Shown here: piece by piece, positions 8,856 to 15,520 of the stretch
How the letters are laid out: the number at the start of each line of letters is the position of its first letter
How positions within the stretch are numbered: the first letter of the stretch is position 1
From: DATARH01 sp050246595
Lineage (GTDB): Bacteria; Pseudomonadota; Alphaproteobacteria; ATCC43930; CGMCC-115725
DNA length: 17,550 nt
NCBI GenBank assembly: GCA_050246595.1
Contig: JBFWVT010000096.1
Coordinates: forward strand, 1-17,550
Reading direction: 5' to 3'
The notes under the pieces: generated by a model
What the model saw: the letters and a program-made list of their open reading frames with translations, nothing else
What the model was told of the DNA's origin: nothing
The model's database searches: none
Translations under genes and position numbers: made by a program

Positions 8856-9116
8856 ATGGCGCCCGCATCTGTACGAATTCTCGACCAGTTGCGCGAGCTG
8901 ATCGCCCGCATTGAGCGGGCCGGCCGGCCGCCACATCGTGTCGTGCCGTTCGGGGCTGCGGAGATTGACTCCCATCTGCCGCAAGGCGGGCTGATCCTTG
9001 GCGCCCTGCACGAGATCGCCGGCGGCGGTCTTGGCGCTGTCCACGCCGCCGCGGTTGCATTGTTCGTCGCTAGCGTGCTCGCCCGCATCGACGGCGCCGT
9101 CCTGTGGTGCCTGCGC
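8856..9116 (+). pseudogene. imuA: ImuA N-terminal fragment (translesion-synthesis cassette), truncated
   Basis: The first 87 codons read as ImuA: FGAAEIDSHLPQGGLILGAL (about 32-51), then HEIAGGG and VLWCLR. In intact cassettes imuA is followed by imuB and dnaE2, and together they make the SOS-induced mutagenic polymerase system. ImuA is RecA-like and interacts with the ImuB complex. Here homology ends at VLWCLR (9116). The next bases belong to an IS21 istB tail, so the rest of the gene, imuB and dnaE2 are missing. The frame stays open to 9635 but the later residues do not resemble ImuA. GGAG lies one base before the ATG, which is unusually close, so the true start may differ slightly. Confidence 0.8.
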
Positions 9117-9207
9117 ATTGGATCGTGTCATTCACAACGCCCATCGCCTGCAGCTCAGCGGCGACAGTTTGCGCAAGCAAAAGGCGCCGCAAACCGTCAC
9201 TGCTTGA
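9115..9207 (+). pseudogene. istB: IS21 helper ATPase IstB, last 30 codons
   Basis: In a different frame from imuA, the sequence reads ALDRVIHNAHRLQLSGDSLR, followed by KQKA and a short tail to TGA at 9205-9207. This is the C-terminal signature of the IS21-family AAA+ helper protein IstB, which loads the IstA transposase onto target DNA. Everything upstream (istA and the ATPase core) is gone. The join to imuA is at about 9115-9117 with no spacer. The IS21 end repeats follow immediately, which supports the call. Confidence 0.8.
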
Positions 9208-9264
9208 CCGCGTGCAATCGCTTATGGAGAGATCACAGCCGTCCAGCGGGCGCTCCGCCACCCC

Positions 9265-9351
9265 GGCCGACATCAGTCGGAACGGCCGGCCGACTTCGAT
9301 CGGAACAGGTGGCCGACATCAATCGGAATACCCGGCCGACATCAGCGGAAT
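9265..9351 (+). repeat. Four 23-bp-spaced direct repeats (IS21 terminal repeats)
   Basis: Copies of GGCCGACNTCNRTCGGAAY begin at 9265, 9288, 9311 and 9334, a strict 23-bp period. The fourth is one base shorter. IS21-family ends carry such multiple internal repeats as transposase binding sites, and the position just after the istB stop agrees. Each unit also contains a partial palindrome (CCGA...TCGG). Confidence 0.8.
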
Positions 9352-9352
9352 C

Positions 9353-9430
9353 CGCAGCTGCGGTGATCCGTTCCGGCGTAATTGACGGGTGCACGTCCGC
9401 CAATTCTCCAGAGATAGTGCAGTATTTCAT
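9353..9430 (-). pseudogene. 5' stub of an unidentified ORF cut by the IS21 end
   Basis: A minus-strand ATG at 9428-9430, preceded by AGGAGA at 7 bases, begins MKYCTISGELADVHPSITPE. The codons continue without a stop into the IS21 repeat array, where the protein sequence loses meaning. The strong ribosome-binding site and the hairpin arrangement shared with the next gene upstream suggest a real gene of the same accessory module. About 26 codons remain before the IS boundary. The product is not recognised. Confidence 0.5.
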
Positions 9431-9439
9431 CGGGTGTCT

Positions 9440-9499
9440 CCTGCCGGCTGAATGCCGGCAGGCCGAAGCCCCCTCCGCACGCGGCGAAAGGGGGTTCGG
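9440..9499 (-). promoter_or_regulatory. Tandem intergenic hairpins overlapping a Shine-Dalgarno sequence
   Basis: A perfect 9-bp stem, CCTGCCGGC/GCCGGCAGG with a 5-base loop, occupies 9440-9462. A second stem, CCGAA-g-CCCCCT paired with AGGGGG-TTCGG, occupies 9463-9499. On the transcribed minus strand the 3' arm of the first hairpin ends in CAGG, and the next bases complete AGGAGA, the ribosome-binding site of the ORF starting at 9430. Pairing would therefore hide part of that site. The region fills the gap between the 74-aa gene and the truncated ORF. Confidence 0.6.
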
Positions 9500-9502
9500 T
9501 GA

Positions 9503-9727
9503 TTACGCTTGGGTCAGCAGTACGAGCTTCCACCTGCTGCCTTCGCGGTCGAGCCGGGCGATAACCGGCTCGTCGGTTTCGACGACACGGGTGTCGCGCA
9601 CCGCGGTCCAGCGCATCATCAGATCGTCGACATAGATTTTCGCCTCTTCTTCTTCGGTGGCGAAGCGCAAGGCATTGCCGCTCCATTTACCGGAGCTGTC
9701 GGCGACCACTTCTGGCTTGAAACTCAT
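9503..9727 (-). CDS. Conserved hypothetical protein, 74 aa
   Basis: This is a small acidic protein opening MSFKPEVVADSSGKWSGNAL, with an EEEEAKIYVDDL helix in the middle and a basic C-terminal strand (RWKLVLL). AGGAGA lies 10 bases upstream of the start, partly inside a hairpin. No signal peptide or transmembrane segment is present. Proteins of this look are common among small accessory genes of alphaproteobacterial plasmids and ICEs, but I do not know a function. It belongs to a minus-strand run with the genes at 9869 and 10814. Confidence 0.7.
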   Translation of the reverse strand: MSFKPEVVADSSGKWSGNALRFATEEEEAKIYVDDLMMRWTAVRDTRVVETDEPVIARLDREGSRWKLVLLTQA

Positions 9728-9737
9728 CTGTGGTTCT

Positions 9738-9801
9738 CCTGCCGACGGAAGTGTCGGCAGGCCGAAAGCCCCGTCGGCGCGCGGCCGACGGAGCCTCTCG
9801 G
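9738..9801 (-). promoter_or_regulatory. Second pair of intergenic hairpins overlapping a Shine-Dalgarno sequence
   Basis: CCTGCCGAC/GTCGGCAGG form a perfect 9-bp stem with a 6-base loop at 9738-9761. CCGTCGGC/GCCGACGG form a perfect 8-bp stem with a 5-base loop at 9771-9791, framed by CCGA/TCGG. The layout and parts of the sequence match the pair at 9440-9499. On the minus strand the 3' arm CGGCAGG again runs into the AGGAGA site of the gene below, the 74-aa ORF starting at 9727. Confidence 0.6.
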
Positions 9802-9868
9802 GTTCAGTAGCGTGTGAGGGCCACGAGATAGCGGATGACCTTGTCGCCGATGTCGGTCCCGCGCTCGA

Positions 9869-10729
9869 TTACCTCATCACGAACAGGCCGCCGGCGATAT
9901 CGACCAGGTGGTCGTAGGAGATCTTCTTCGTCCCCTTCTTCTCCTGATAGAAGGCGCATTTGTTCAGGGTGTTCACCTTGCGCTTGCGGCCGCCGACGGT
10001 CTCGCTGACCATCAGACGGCGGCCTTTCGGCGCCAGGTCGACCATCCCGGCTAAGGTCGGCACCTGGCCGAACTCCACCGGATCGATGTATTCGAGCGTA
10101 TCGAGATTGACGATCACGCGGCGGTGTCCCTCCGTGATCTCGTCGGACCGTATGCCATGCCAATCACCGGAGCGCGGAACGCGCGGAACGTCGATCGGCT
10201 GCAGACCCGCCCGCTTCAGGTAAGCCAGGCTCTCGGCATCGTGGTGCGTCTCGTCGATGACGTATTCGGCGACACCGCAACTGCCGAAATGCTTGCCGGT
10301 CGGCTTGACGTGCACGATGTTTTTCCAGTCGTCTCCGAAATACCGCACGTTGCATGCGGCTTCGATAAACGCGGCGGCCTCGCGGCTCACGTCGTTCCAA
10401 CAGGTCTCACCCTCTTTCTGGTACTCCGGGTCGCCCTCGATCATGCCGTATAGGCTGGAGAGCGGCGGTCCATCCCAGTTCGGGATGTCATCGTCCCCGG
10501 CGTAATCGCCCTGGACGAGGACGCGCTTTCCAGCCCAACGGCCGATCAATGGCGACCGCGAACAATCGGCCGGCATGTTGCCGCCGCGGGCGCAGACGAG
10601 CGCCAGGATTGCATTCGGAGTGGAGGGTCGGGTGAACCCCTGCTCGCCTTCCTTGAAGGCCCCAGCCAGTGCATACGGGGTGAGGCCCTCTTCGGCTTCG
10701 ATGCAGACAGTCTTGTGGTACTGACCCAT
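9869..10729 (-). CDS. Hypothetical accessory protein, 286 aa
   Basis: The start at 10727-10729 is chosen because it is preceded by AGGGAGA at about 8 bases and gives the N-terminus MGQYHKTVCIEAEEGL. A longer open frame upstream begins in unlikely Ala/Arg-rich sequence. Visible segments are LIGRWAGKRVLVQGDYA (about 60-76), EYVIDETHHDAESLAYLKRA in the middle, and a basic C-terminal stretch (GGRKRKVNTLNK). MGQYHK-type N-termini with a WAG-GDY motif occur in plasmid and phage hypothetical proteins. The function is unknown and no membrane segment is seen. The minus-strand frame that overlaps the stop reads RDEVIERGTDIGDKVIRYLV to a TGA at 9804, which looks protein-like. The present stop may therefore result from an indel near 9870. 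Confidence 0.65.
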   Translation of the reverse strand: MGQYHKTVCIEAEEGLTPYALAGAFKEGEQGFTRPSTPNAILALVCARGGNMPADCSRSPLIGRWAGKRVLVQGDYAGDDDIPNWDGPPLSSLYGMIEGDPEYQKEGETCWNDVSREAAAFIEAACNVRYFGDDWKNIVHVKPTGKHFGSCGVAEYVIDETHHDAESLAYLKRAGLQPIDVPRVPRSGDWHGIRSDEITEGHRRVIVNLDTLEYIDPVEFGQVPTLAGMVDLAPKGRRLMVSETVGGRKRKVNTLNKCAFYQEKKGTKKISYDHLVDIAGGLFVMR

Positions 10730-10750
10730 GAGGGGGTCTCCCTTGATGTC

Positions 10751-10804
10751 GCGGCGGGAGTGCTGCGACGCCGCAGCCCCGGCGCATGCGCGATGCACCG
10801 GGGC
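10751..10804 (-). repeat. Third intergenic hairpin pair
   Basis: GCGGCG (10751-10756) pairs with CGCCGC (10769-10774). GCCCCGG (10776-10782) pairs with CCGGGGC (10798-10804) around a loop containing the palindrome GCGCATGCGC. This again is two stems in tandem between adjacent minus-strand genes, just upstream of the ribosome-binding site of the gene starting at 10729. Here the ribosome-binding site itself is not inside the stem. Confidence 0.5.
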
Positions 10805-10813
10805 CGGGGCCAA

Positions 10814-11011
10814 TCAGGGCGAGATCGGGAGACCGGCCTTGGTGAGAGCGGCGACAATGTCGCGCCCACAGCGGGGATCGACGGCAACGGTGCCGTCCAT
10901 CCACTGCCAGGGCTCGGCCACGATGTTCGCGTCGAGCCACTCGCGCGCAGCCGCGCTCACCGGCCGGATCGAGACGATCGAGCCGTGATCGGCGATCAGG
11001 AAATCGGTCAT
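10814..11011 (-). CDS. Small hypothetical protein, 65 aa
   Basis: The protein opens MTDFLIADHGSIVSIRPVSA and ends in an IVAALTKAGL helix. Proteins with this MTDF....HGS...PVS pattern are frequent among small genes of alpha- and betaproteobacterial plasmids and ICEs, with no known function. A longer open frame to 11140 is unlikely to be the true protein. Its ATG overlaps the stop of the DUF932 stub (ATGA at 11008-11011), so it may be translationally coupled to it. The ribosome-binding site is weak, which fits coupling. Confidence 0.65.
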   Translation of the reverse strand: MTDFLIADHGSIVSIRPVSAAAREWLDANIVAEPWQWMDGTVAVDPRCGRDIVAALTKAGLPISP

Positions 11012-11169
11012 GAGAGGATTTCCGTTCGAGGCGGAATGCCTCGACACGCCAGCCCCGACCGGCGCTCGCGCAGATCGCGCATCCTGGCGGCCATCTCGCG
11101 AAGGGAAAGAAAGCGCTCGTCGGCTGGGCGGGATGCCCATTGCCGGCTCGCCTGCATCAACGTGGTCAT
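11008..11169 (-). pseudogene. DUF932-family protein, N-terminal stub
   Basis: The ATG at 11167-11169 is preceded by AAGGTGA. The protein opens MTTLMQASRQWASRPADERF, which is the typical N-terminus of DUF932 plasmid/phage accessory proteins. Full members have about 270 residues or more, while this one stops after 53 with an unrelated-looking tail (RRSGLACRGIPPRTEILS). Most of the gene has been deleted, and the stub's stop now overlaps the start of the 65-aa gene. DUF932 proteins are usually near ssDNA-binding or ParB-like genes on mobile elements. Confidence 0.6.
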
Positions 11170-11252
11170 GTGTTTCACCTTTTGGCCATCGAGAGCAGAA
11201 GCGCTCTCAACGCCGAGCGCCCGCACAGCGCGCAGCCGGGCGGGCACATCGC

Positions 11253-11435
11253 CTATAGGCGGCGGACGGCCTCGGCGACGAATTGGTGCTGTCGAGGCTC
11301 CGGTATGGCGTGCAGGCGATGGGTGATGGCGAGTGCTCGATTTCGCAGTGTGCGTTCCGTGACCATTCGCGCGATCTTGGTTTTTTCGCCCGACAGGGCA
11401 TGACGCTGCAGATCCACAGCTGAGGCACGCAGCAT
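11253..11435 (-). CDS. Small ORF of unknown function, 60 aa (possibly a gene remnant)
   Basis: The minus-strand frame from 11435 reads MLRASAVDLQRHALSGEKTK and continues with a basic helical region, ending HQFVAEAVRRL. The frame stays open about 17 codons upstream of the ATG (LQGFGNPLKHCDLE), and there is no good ribosome-binding site. It may therefore be the C-terminal remnant of a longer protein or start elsewhere. Amino-acid composition looks coding. No family is recognised. An inverted repeat, GAGAGC/GCTCTC, lies between this ORF and the DUF932 stub. Confidence 0.4.
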   Translation of the reverse strand: MLRASAVDLQRHALSGEKTKIARMVTERTLRNRALAITHRLHAIPEPRQHQFVAEAVRRL

Positions 11436-11720
11436 TTCGAGATCGCAGTGCTTCAGCGGATTGCCGAAGCCCTGGAGGCTGACATTTCAGACTTGATTAC
11501 GAAGCAGTAGCGCTCTCGTCCCAGTCATCACCCCAATGCTGCCTCGGTCTTTTACCGGCTCACTTCTGGCAACGCCCATGATCTGAGGGGATAGCCGACA
11601 AGTCGGCGCATTTTCCCGGACTGTGCCCGGAAAGGCGCCGGTTCGGAGCCTTCGATCAGTCAGAAGCTCCCGCTTTCGCGGAATGGTTGCTAAACTCCCC
11701 GACCGGATCGAGGGGACCAG
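11436..11720. promoter_or_regulatory. Divergent 5' region of the DUF499 operon with dyad symmetries
   Basis: No convincing gene lies here. The stretch holds a perfect inverted repeat, GCCGACAAGTCGGC (11594-11607). Five bases later comes a hairpin of TTTCC/GGAAA with an internal GG/CC (11612-11633). Either could be a repressor operator or a scar of a mobile element end. No confident -35/-10 pair was found. A good ribosome-binding site (GAGGGG, 11710-11715) stands 5 bases before the DUF499 start, so the operon promoter should be in this stretch. Confidence 0.4.
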
Positions 11721-14700
11721 ATGCCAGAACATTCTCCGAGTGCTTTGTCACTGTACCGCCTCTGTACACCCAGAACGACCGTGTTCGAGAAGGCGCGGGC
11801 GGATACGGTCGCGAACATCGCCGATTTCAACGCGGACGGTATCGATCCTGCTAGATTTTTCTCCGAAAACCATCCGACCGAGGGTATGCGGGTTCTGTTT
11901 CGGCAGGCTTTCGATCGGCTGTCCGGGCGCAGCGATCAGGGTGTCTTTCGGCTCAAGCAGGCAATGGGCGGAGGCAAAACACATAACCTGATCGCGTTGG
12001 GCCTGCTGGCGAAGCATGCCGGGTTGCGCCGGACGATTCTGGCCGAATGTGGCATCGAGGCAGACGACGAGCGGATCGAGGTGGCTGCATTCGATGGCCG
12101 CGAGACCGACACGCGGGAGTTTTTATGGCTGCACATCCTGAAGCTGCTCAATCGACAGGAGCTTTGGCAGGGTCCGCCTAACGAACCGCCGGGAGCATCG
12201 ACCTGGGCTCGCGTCCTCGGGGATCAACCGACGCTGATCATGCTCGATGAGATGCCGCCGTTCTTCGTCGCACTTGGTGCACGCCCCGCCGGCCCCGGAA
12301 CGATGCAAGCGGACCTGCTGTCGATCGCGCTCGCCAACCTGATGTCCGCGATCATGACCAACCGGCTGCCACGCTGTTGCCTGGTGATTTCGGACCTTTC
12401 CGGTGTCTGGGCGCAAGGCAGCGCTCACATTCAGCAGGCGATCGACAATGCGACGAGTGAGACCAACCGTACCGCAATGGATATCACGCCGGTCCAGATG
12501 GACGGTGCCGAGCTTTATGGAATCCTGCGGCGCCGGTTATTCGAAGAGATCCGAGATAGGGAAGCAATCCCTCCGGTGTCGCGAGCCTATGCCGAAGCAT
12601 ACCGGACTGCCGCGCAGCAAGCCGTGATTCCGCCCTTGTTCGAAGGATGGGCAACGCAGATTGCGGACACTTATCCCTTCCATCCCGGTATGCAGGATCT
12701 GTTTGCCCGCTTCCGCGAAAATCCGGGCTTTCAACAGACCCGCGAGACGTTGCGGCTGGCTCGGCGAATGGTCGCATCCGTGTGGGAGGACAAGACACGG
12801 CCGCATCTGCTGATTCATCCGCACGACATCGATTTCAACGACAGCAATGTCGGCGGTATGCTCGATCGGATCAATCCAAGCCTGAGGAACGCGTGCTCCC
12901 GGGATGTCGCCTCACGTGGCAGAGCCAGCGCGGAGGCGCTCGCCGAAGCCGCTCACGACAGCGCGCCGGCCGATGCCGCCAAGCTTCTCTATCTTTCCTC
13001 GCTGGCGATGTCGACCGACCCTAATGCGCTGCAGGGGCTGACGCCCGAAGAAGTTGCCGGGTATCTGTGCGCGCCGAGCCGGGACGTGTCGCGCGTGAAC
13101 ATGGCCTTGCTGACGCAGCTTGAAGACGCGGCCTGGTATCTGCATCGCCGCACCGACGGACGCTGGTACTATCGCGATGTCAAGAACGTCAACTCGGCGA
13201 TCAAGGACCGCGCCAGCATCATAATGGTAAATCCGGATGCGCCGCGCAAAGAGGTCGAGGCGTATCTGCGGCAGGTATTCAAACCCGGACGGGCCGCCGA
13301 ACGCCCGGGCGGCATAGGTCGGCCGGCATACCAGCGTCTCGCGGTCTTTCCGACCACGGAGGATATTCAGAAAGAGATGTCGGCAGACGACGTGCTGCTC
13401 GTGATCAGCCAGCCTCACTCCCAGGGACTCCACCCCGAGCTGCGGCAACTTTGGCAGAACCAGACGTTCAAGAACCGCCTGATGTTCCTTTGTGGAGAGG
13501 AGACCTTCACACGCGTCGCCGAAAACGCCGCCTACACCAAGGCGGCCGAAGACCAGATTGCAGAATTTCAGGCCCAAAGAATGCCTGATACGGCCCCGGA
13601 GATGCAGCAGGCGAAGACTGCTCTGGACCGGTGGCGGAACGGGTTGTTGTCCGCACTGCGCGAGACATTTACGCAGCTCTACTATCCGGGACTCGATGGG
13701 ACACTAACACGTCGTACCCTCAAGTTGGAGTTTTCTTCAAACGCATTTGTCGGCGAAGCCGCCATTCTCGACACGCTACGGGATGAGCGCAAGTACCGGG
13801 AAGACGTTGAAACCGATGCGTTCCGGTCGGAGTTCGAGGATCTGATCTTCACCGCACAGACGATGCAGTGGAGGGATTTGCTGGAGCAGGTAGCGCGCCG
13901 GGCCGATTGGTACTTGGTGCCGCCAGGCGCGCACGAGAGCTTGAAGTCGGCAGCTTTCCTCAAGGTTTTCTGGCGTGACGAGGGAGCCGGCTACTTGCGC
14001 AAGCGGCCGTTTCCGCCCGAGAGGACCGCAGTCGTTTTACAGCAACTCGTCCGCTCTGATGAGACCGGCCAGGTGACGCTGCAAGTTTCGGCGAAGAATG
14101 GTGATCGGGTGCATTACGAAGAGGATGCTCGGCCCGTCACGACTGCGTCCCCTGTCGTTCAGAATGGCCGCCTCGAAACCGACGCGATGAAGATCACATT
14201 CCTGGCGGTCGATTCGACAGGGGTGCACGAGACCGGCGACTCGCGCTCCTGGCAGAACACGATTACGCTGAAATATCAGGTAAATTACCGCGACGGCGCG
14301 CATCGCGTCACATTGAAAGCCATCCCCCGCGGCACGATCCGGTACTCGATCGATGGTTCAAACCCTCGTTATGGCGAAGTCTATGAGGAGGAAATCCCGA
14401 TCGAGGAGGGGTGGCACAAGCCGATCGCGGCGATTGCCGAAGCGGCAGGGATCTGGTCCGACCCGGTGCCGATTGCGATCCCGCGAGGCGGAGGGAGAGA
14501 CAAGCCGCTGCAAATCGATCAGCAGCGGCCCGCCGAATGGCGCTGCCGGCTGAAAGGCTCAGATCGGCGACGCAGTTTTGAGGTGCTGGCGATCCTGAAG
14601 CGTTTTGCAGCCGAGATCGGCGGTGCTCAGATCGATGTATCCAAGCCTGACGATACAGAAGACTGGATCAGCCTGAGTTTTGGTCAGAGCACCCTGAGGA

Positions 14701-14867
14701 CGGCGGAGTTTATTGAGGCGCGCGCATCCGAACTCGCAGCCGAATTTCGTGAGCAGCCGGATCTGCGTATCGCTATCTCCCGCCTGAAATTCCCCAGCGG
14801 GCGCGCCCTGATCGAAGCGGCCAAGGAGCTTGGCGTCGACCCGCAACCGGACGGGATCGTGCAATGA
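11721..14867 (+). CDS. DUF499 ATPase, antiphage-associated
   Basis: This 1048-residue ATP-binding protein belongs to the DUF499 family. Walker A is LKQAMGGGKTHNLIAL (about 78-93, K86) and Walker B is TLIMLDEMPPFF (about 171-182, D176 E177). An alpha-helical middle follows. Near residues 870-920 a beta-domain with IRYSIDGSNPRYG resembles the chitobiase/hexosaminidase C-terminal module. The family is regularly found with DUF3780, a DUF1156 methylase and a helicase in defence islands. It is thought to act as the nucleotide-driven motor or sensor, but its biochemistry is not established. The start has GAGGGG 5 bases upstream. It is the first gene of the operon, its stop overlaps the DUF3780 start by ATGA, and no damage is visible. 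Confidence 0.88.
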   Translation: MPEHSPSALSLYRLCTPRTTVFEKARADTVANIADFNADGIDPARFFSENHPTEGMRVLFRQAFDRLSGRSDQGVFRLKQAMGGGKTHNLIALGLLAKHAGLRRTILAECGIEADDERIEVAAFDGRETDTREFLWLHILKLLNRQELWQGPPNEPPGASTWARVLGDQPTLIMLDEMPPFFVALGARPAGPGTMQADLLSIALANLMSAIMTNRLPRCCLVISDLSGVWAQGSAHIQQAIDNATSETNRTAMDITPVQMDGAELYGILRRRLFEEIRDREAIPPVSRAYAEAYRTAAQQAVIPPLFEGWATQIADTYPFHPGMQDLFARFRENPGFQQTRETLRLARRMVASVWEDKTRPHLLIHPHDIDFNDSNVGGMLDRINPSLRNACSRDVASRGRASAEALAEAAHDSAPADAAKLLYLSSLAMSTDPNALQGLTPEEVAGYLCAPSRDVSRVNMALLTQLEDAAWYLHRRTDGRWYYRDVKNVNSAIKDRASIIMVNPDAPRKEVEAYLRQVFKPGRAAERPGGIGRPAYQRLAVFPTTEDIQKEMSADDVLLVISQPHSQGLHPELRQLWQNQTFKNRLMFLCGEETFTRVAENAAYTKAAEDQIAEFQAQRMPDTAPEMQQAKTALDRWRNGLLSALRETFTQLYYPGLDGTLTRRTLKLEFSSNAFVGEAAILDTLRDERKYREDVETDAFRSEFEDLIFTAQTMQWRDLLEQVARRADWYLVPPGAHESLKSAAFLKVFWRDEGAGYLRKRPFPPERTAVVLQQLVRSDETGQVTLQVSAKNGDRVHYEEDARPVTTASPVVQNGRLETDAMKITFLAVDSTGVHETGDSRSWQNTITLKYQVNYRDGAHRVTLKAIPRGTIRYSIDGSNPRYGEVYEEEIPIEEGWHKPIAAIAEAAGIWSDPVPIAIPRGGGRDKPLQIDQQRPAEWRCRLKGSDRRRSFEVLAILKRFAAEIGGAQIDVSKPDDTEDWISLSFGQSTLRTAEFIEARASELAAEFREQPDLRIAISRLKFPSGRALIEAAKELGVDPQPDGIVQ

Positions 14868-15520
14868 ACGACACGGCGCCGCCTGGCGCGATCAAGTTGA
14901 AGATCATCGGTTTTGGCTATGCCGAGGAGCGGGAGGCGCATCACTTCGTCGTCGCGATCCCGCGCGCGGCACAGGGCGAAGTCATGATCTACGAGGTGTT
15001 TCACCGCGATCTCGCCGGCCCCGCCCTGGAGTCGGCCAATCTCCGGGTGCGCCTCGATCGCGACCGCTGGTTGCGCATCGCCGAGGCGACCGAGGAGGAG
15101 TTCAATCGCCGCTTGAGGTCGGCCGGGTTGCGGCCGGCGCGCTGGAAGATCGGCCCCAATCCCGTGGCCCGCCTGCTGGGGAAGGAACTCGTCTTGCTCG
15201 CCTGGGCGATCGAAAACGCCGATCCCGAGCTGGCTCCGAACGCGGTGCAGAACTGGCGCGGCTTGGCGCCCGAAGAGCGCTGGTGGCTCTACACGATGAC
15301 CGCGGCGCAAACCGGGCATCACTCGAAGCACCAAGTCGGCTGGCGCAAGGCGGTGCGCTACGCATTGACGGAGAACCCGACCGCGCCGGGTCCCGTGTCG
15401 CCAAAAGCACCCAGAGAGCGGTTTACGCCCACAAAGAGCGGGTCGGACCAGCGCGGCCTATTCGACGTCAACAGCGAGCAGGCGGCCTGCGCCGCCGGGA
15501 TCTGGGAGCAGCCGCGATGA
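14864..15520 (+). CDS. DUF3780 protein, antiphage-associated
   Basis: This 218-residue protein opens MNDTAPPGAIKLKIIGFGYA. It continues with HHFVVAIPRAAQGEVMIYEVF and a conserved ELVLLAWAIENAD..APNAVQNW..L.PEERWWLYTMTAA region (about 107-145). This matches DUF3780, a small family found almost only between DUF499 and DUF1156 genes. No catalytic motif is apparent, so an adaptor or structural role is an inference. It overlaps the genes on both sides by ATGA, which implies coupled translation and a fixed stoichiometry. A start upstream at 14830 in the other frame was rejected because that frame is not coding until 15517. Confidence 0.85.
   Translation: MNDTAPPGAIKLKIIGFGYAEEREAHHFVVAIPRAAQGEVMIYEVFHRDLAGPALESANLRVRLDRDRWLRIAEATEEEFNRRLRSAGLRPARWKIGPNPVARLLGKELVLLAWAIENADPELAPNAVQNWRGLAPEERWWLYTMTAAQTGHHSKHQVGWRKAVRYALTENPTAPGPVSPKAPRERFTPTKSGSDQRGLFDVNSEQAACAAGIWEQPR

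Larger units (their letters stand above)
9115..9356 (+). mobile_element. IS21-family element, right-end remnant
   Basis: This unit combines the istB tail (9115-9207), a 57-bp spacer and a terminal repeat array (9265-9351). The probable outer end is the CA at 9355-9356, since IS21 elements typically end in CA. The outer edge falls inside a minus-strand ORF that starts at 9430, so the element interrupts it. The inner edge is a deletion junction with imuA. Confidence 0.7.

Noticed and set aside
9265..9351. CRISPR array
   Set aside because: The 23-bp period leaves only about 4 bases between 19-base units. There are no spacers of CRISPR length and no cas genes, and the IS21 end context explains it.
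8856..9635. A 259-codon open frame from imuA
   Set aside because: Only the first 87 codons resemble ImuA. The rest crosses the istB tail, the IS21 repeats and the antisense of the small genes.
11487..11732. 81-codon minus-strand ORF before DUF499
   Set aside because: It overlaps the DUF499 start, has no ribosome-binding site or family, and the stretch is better explained as an upstream region.
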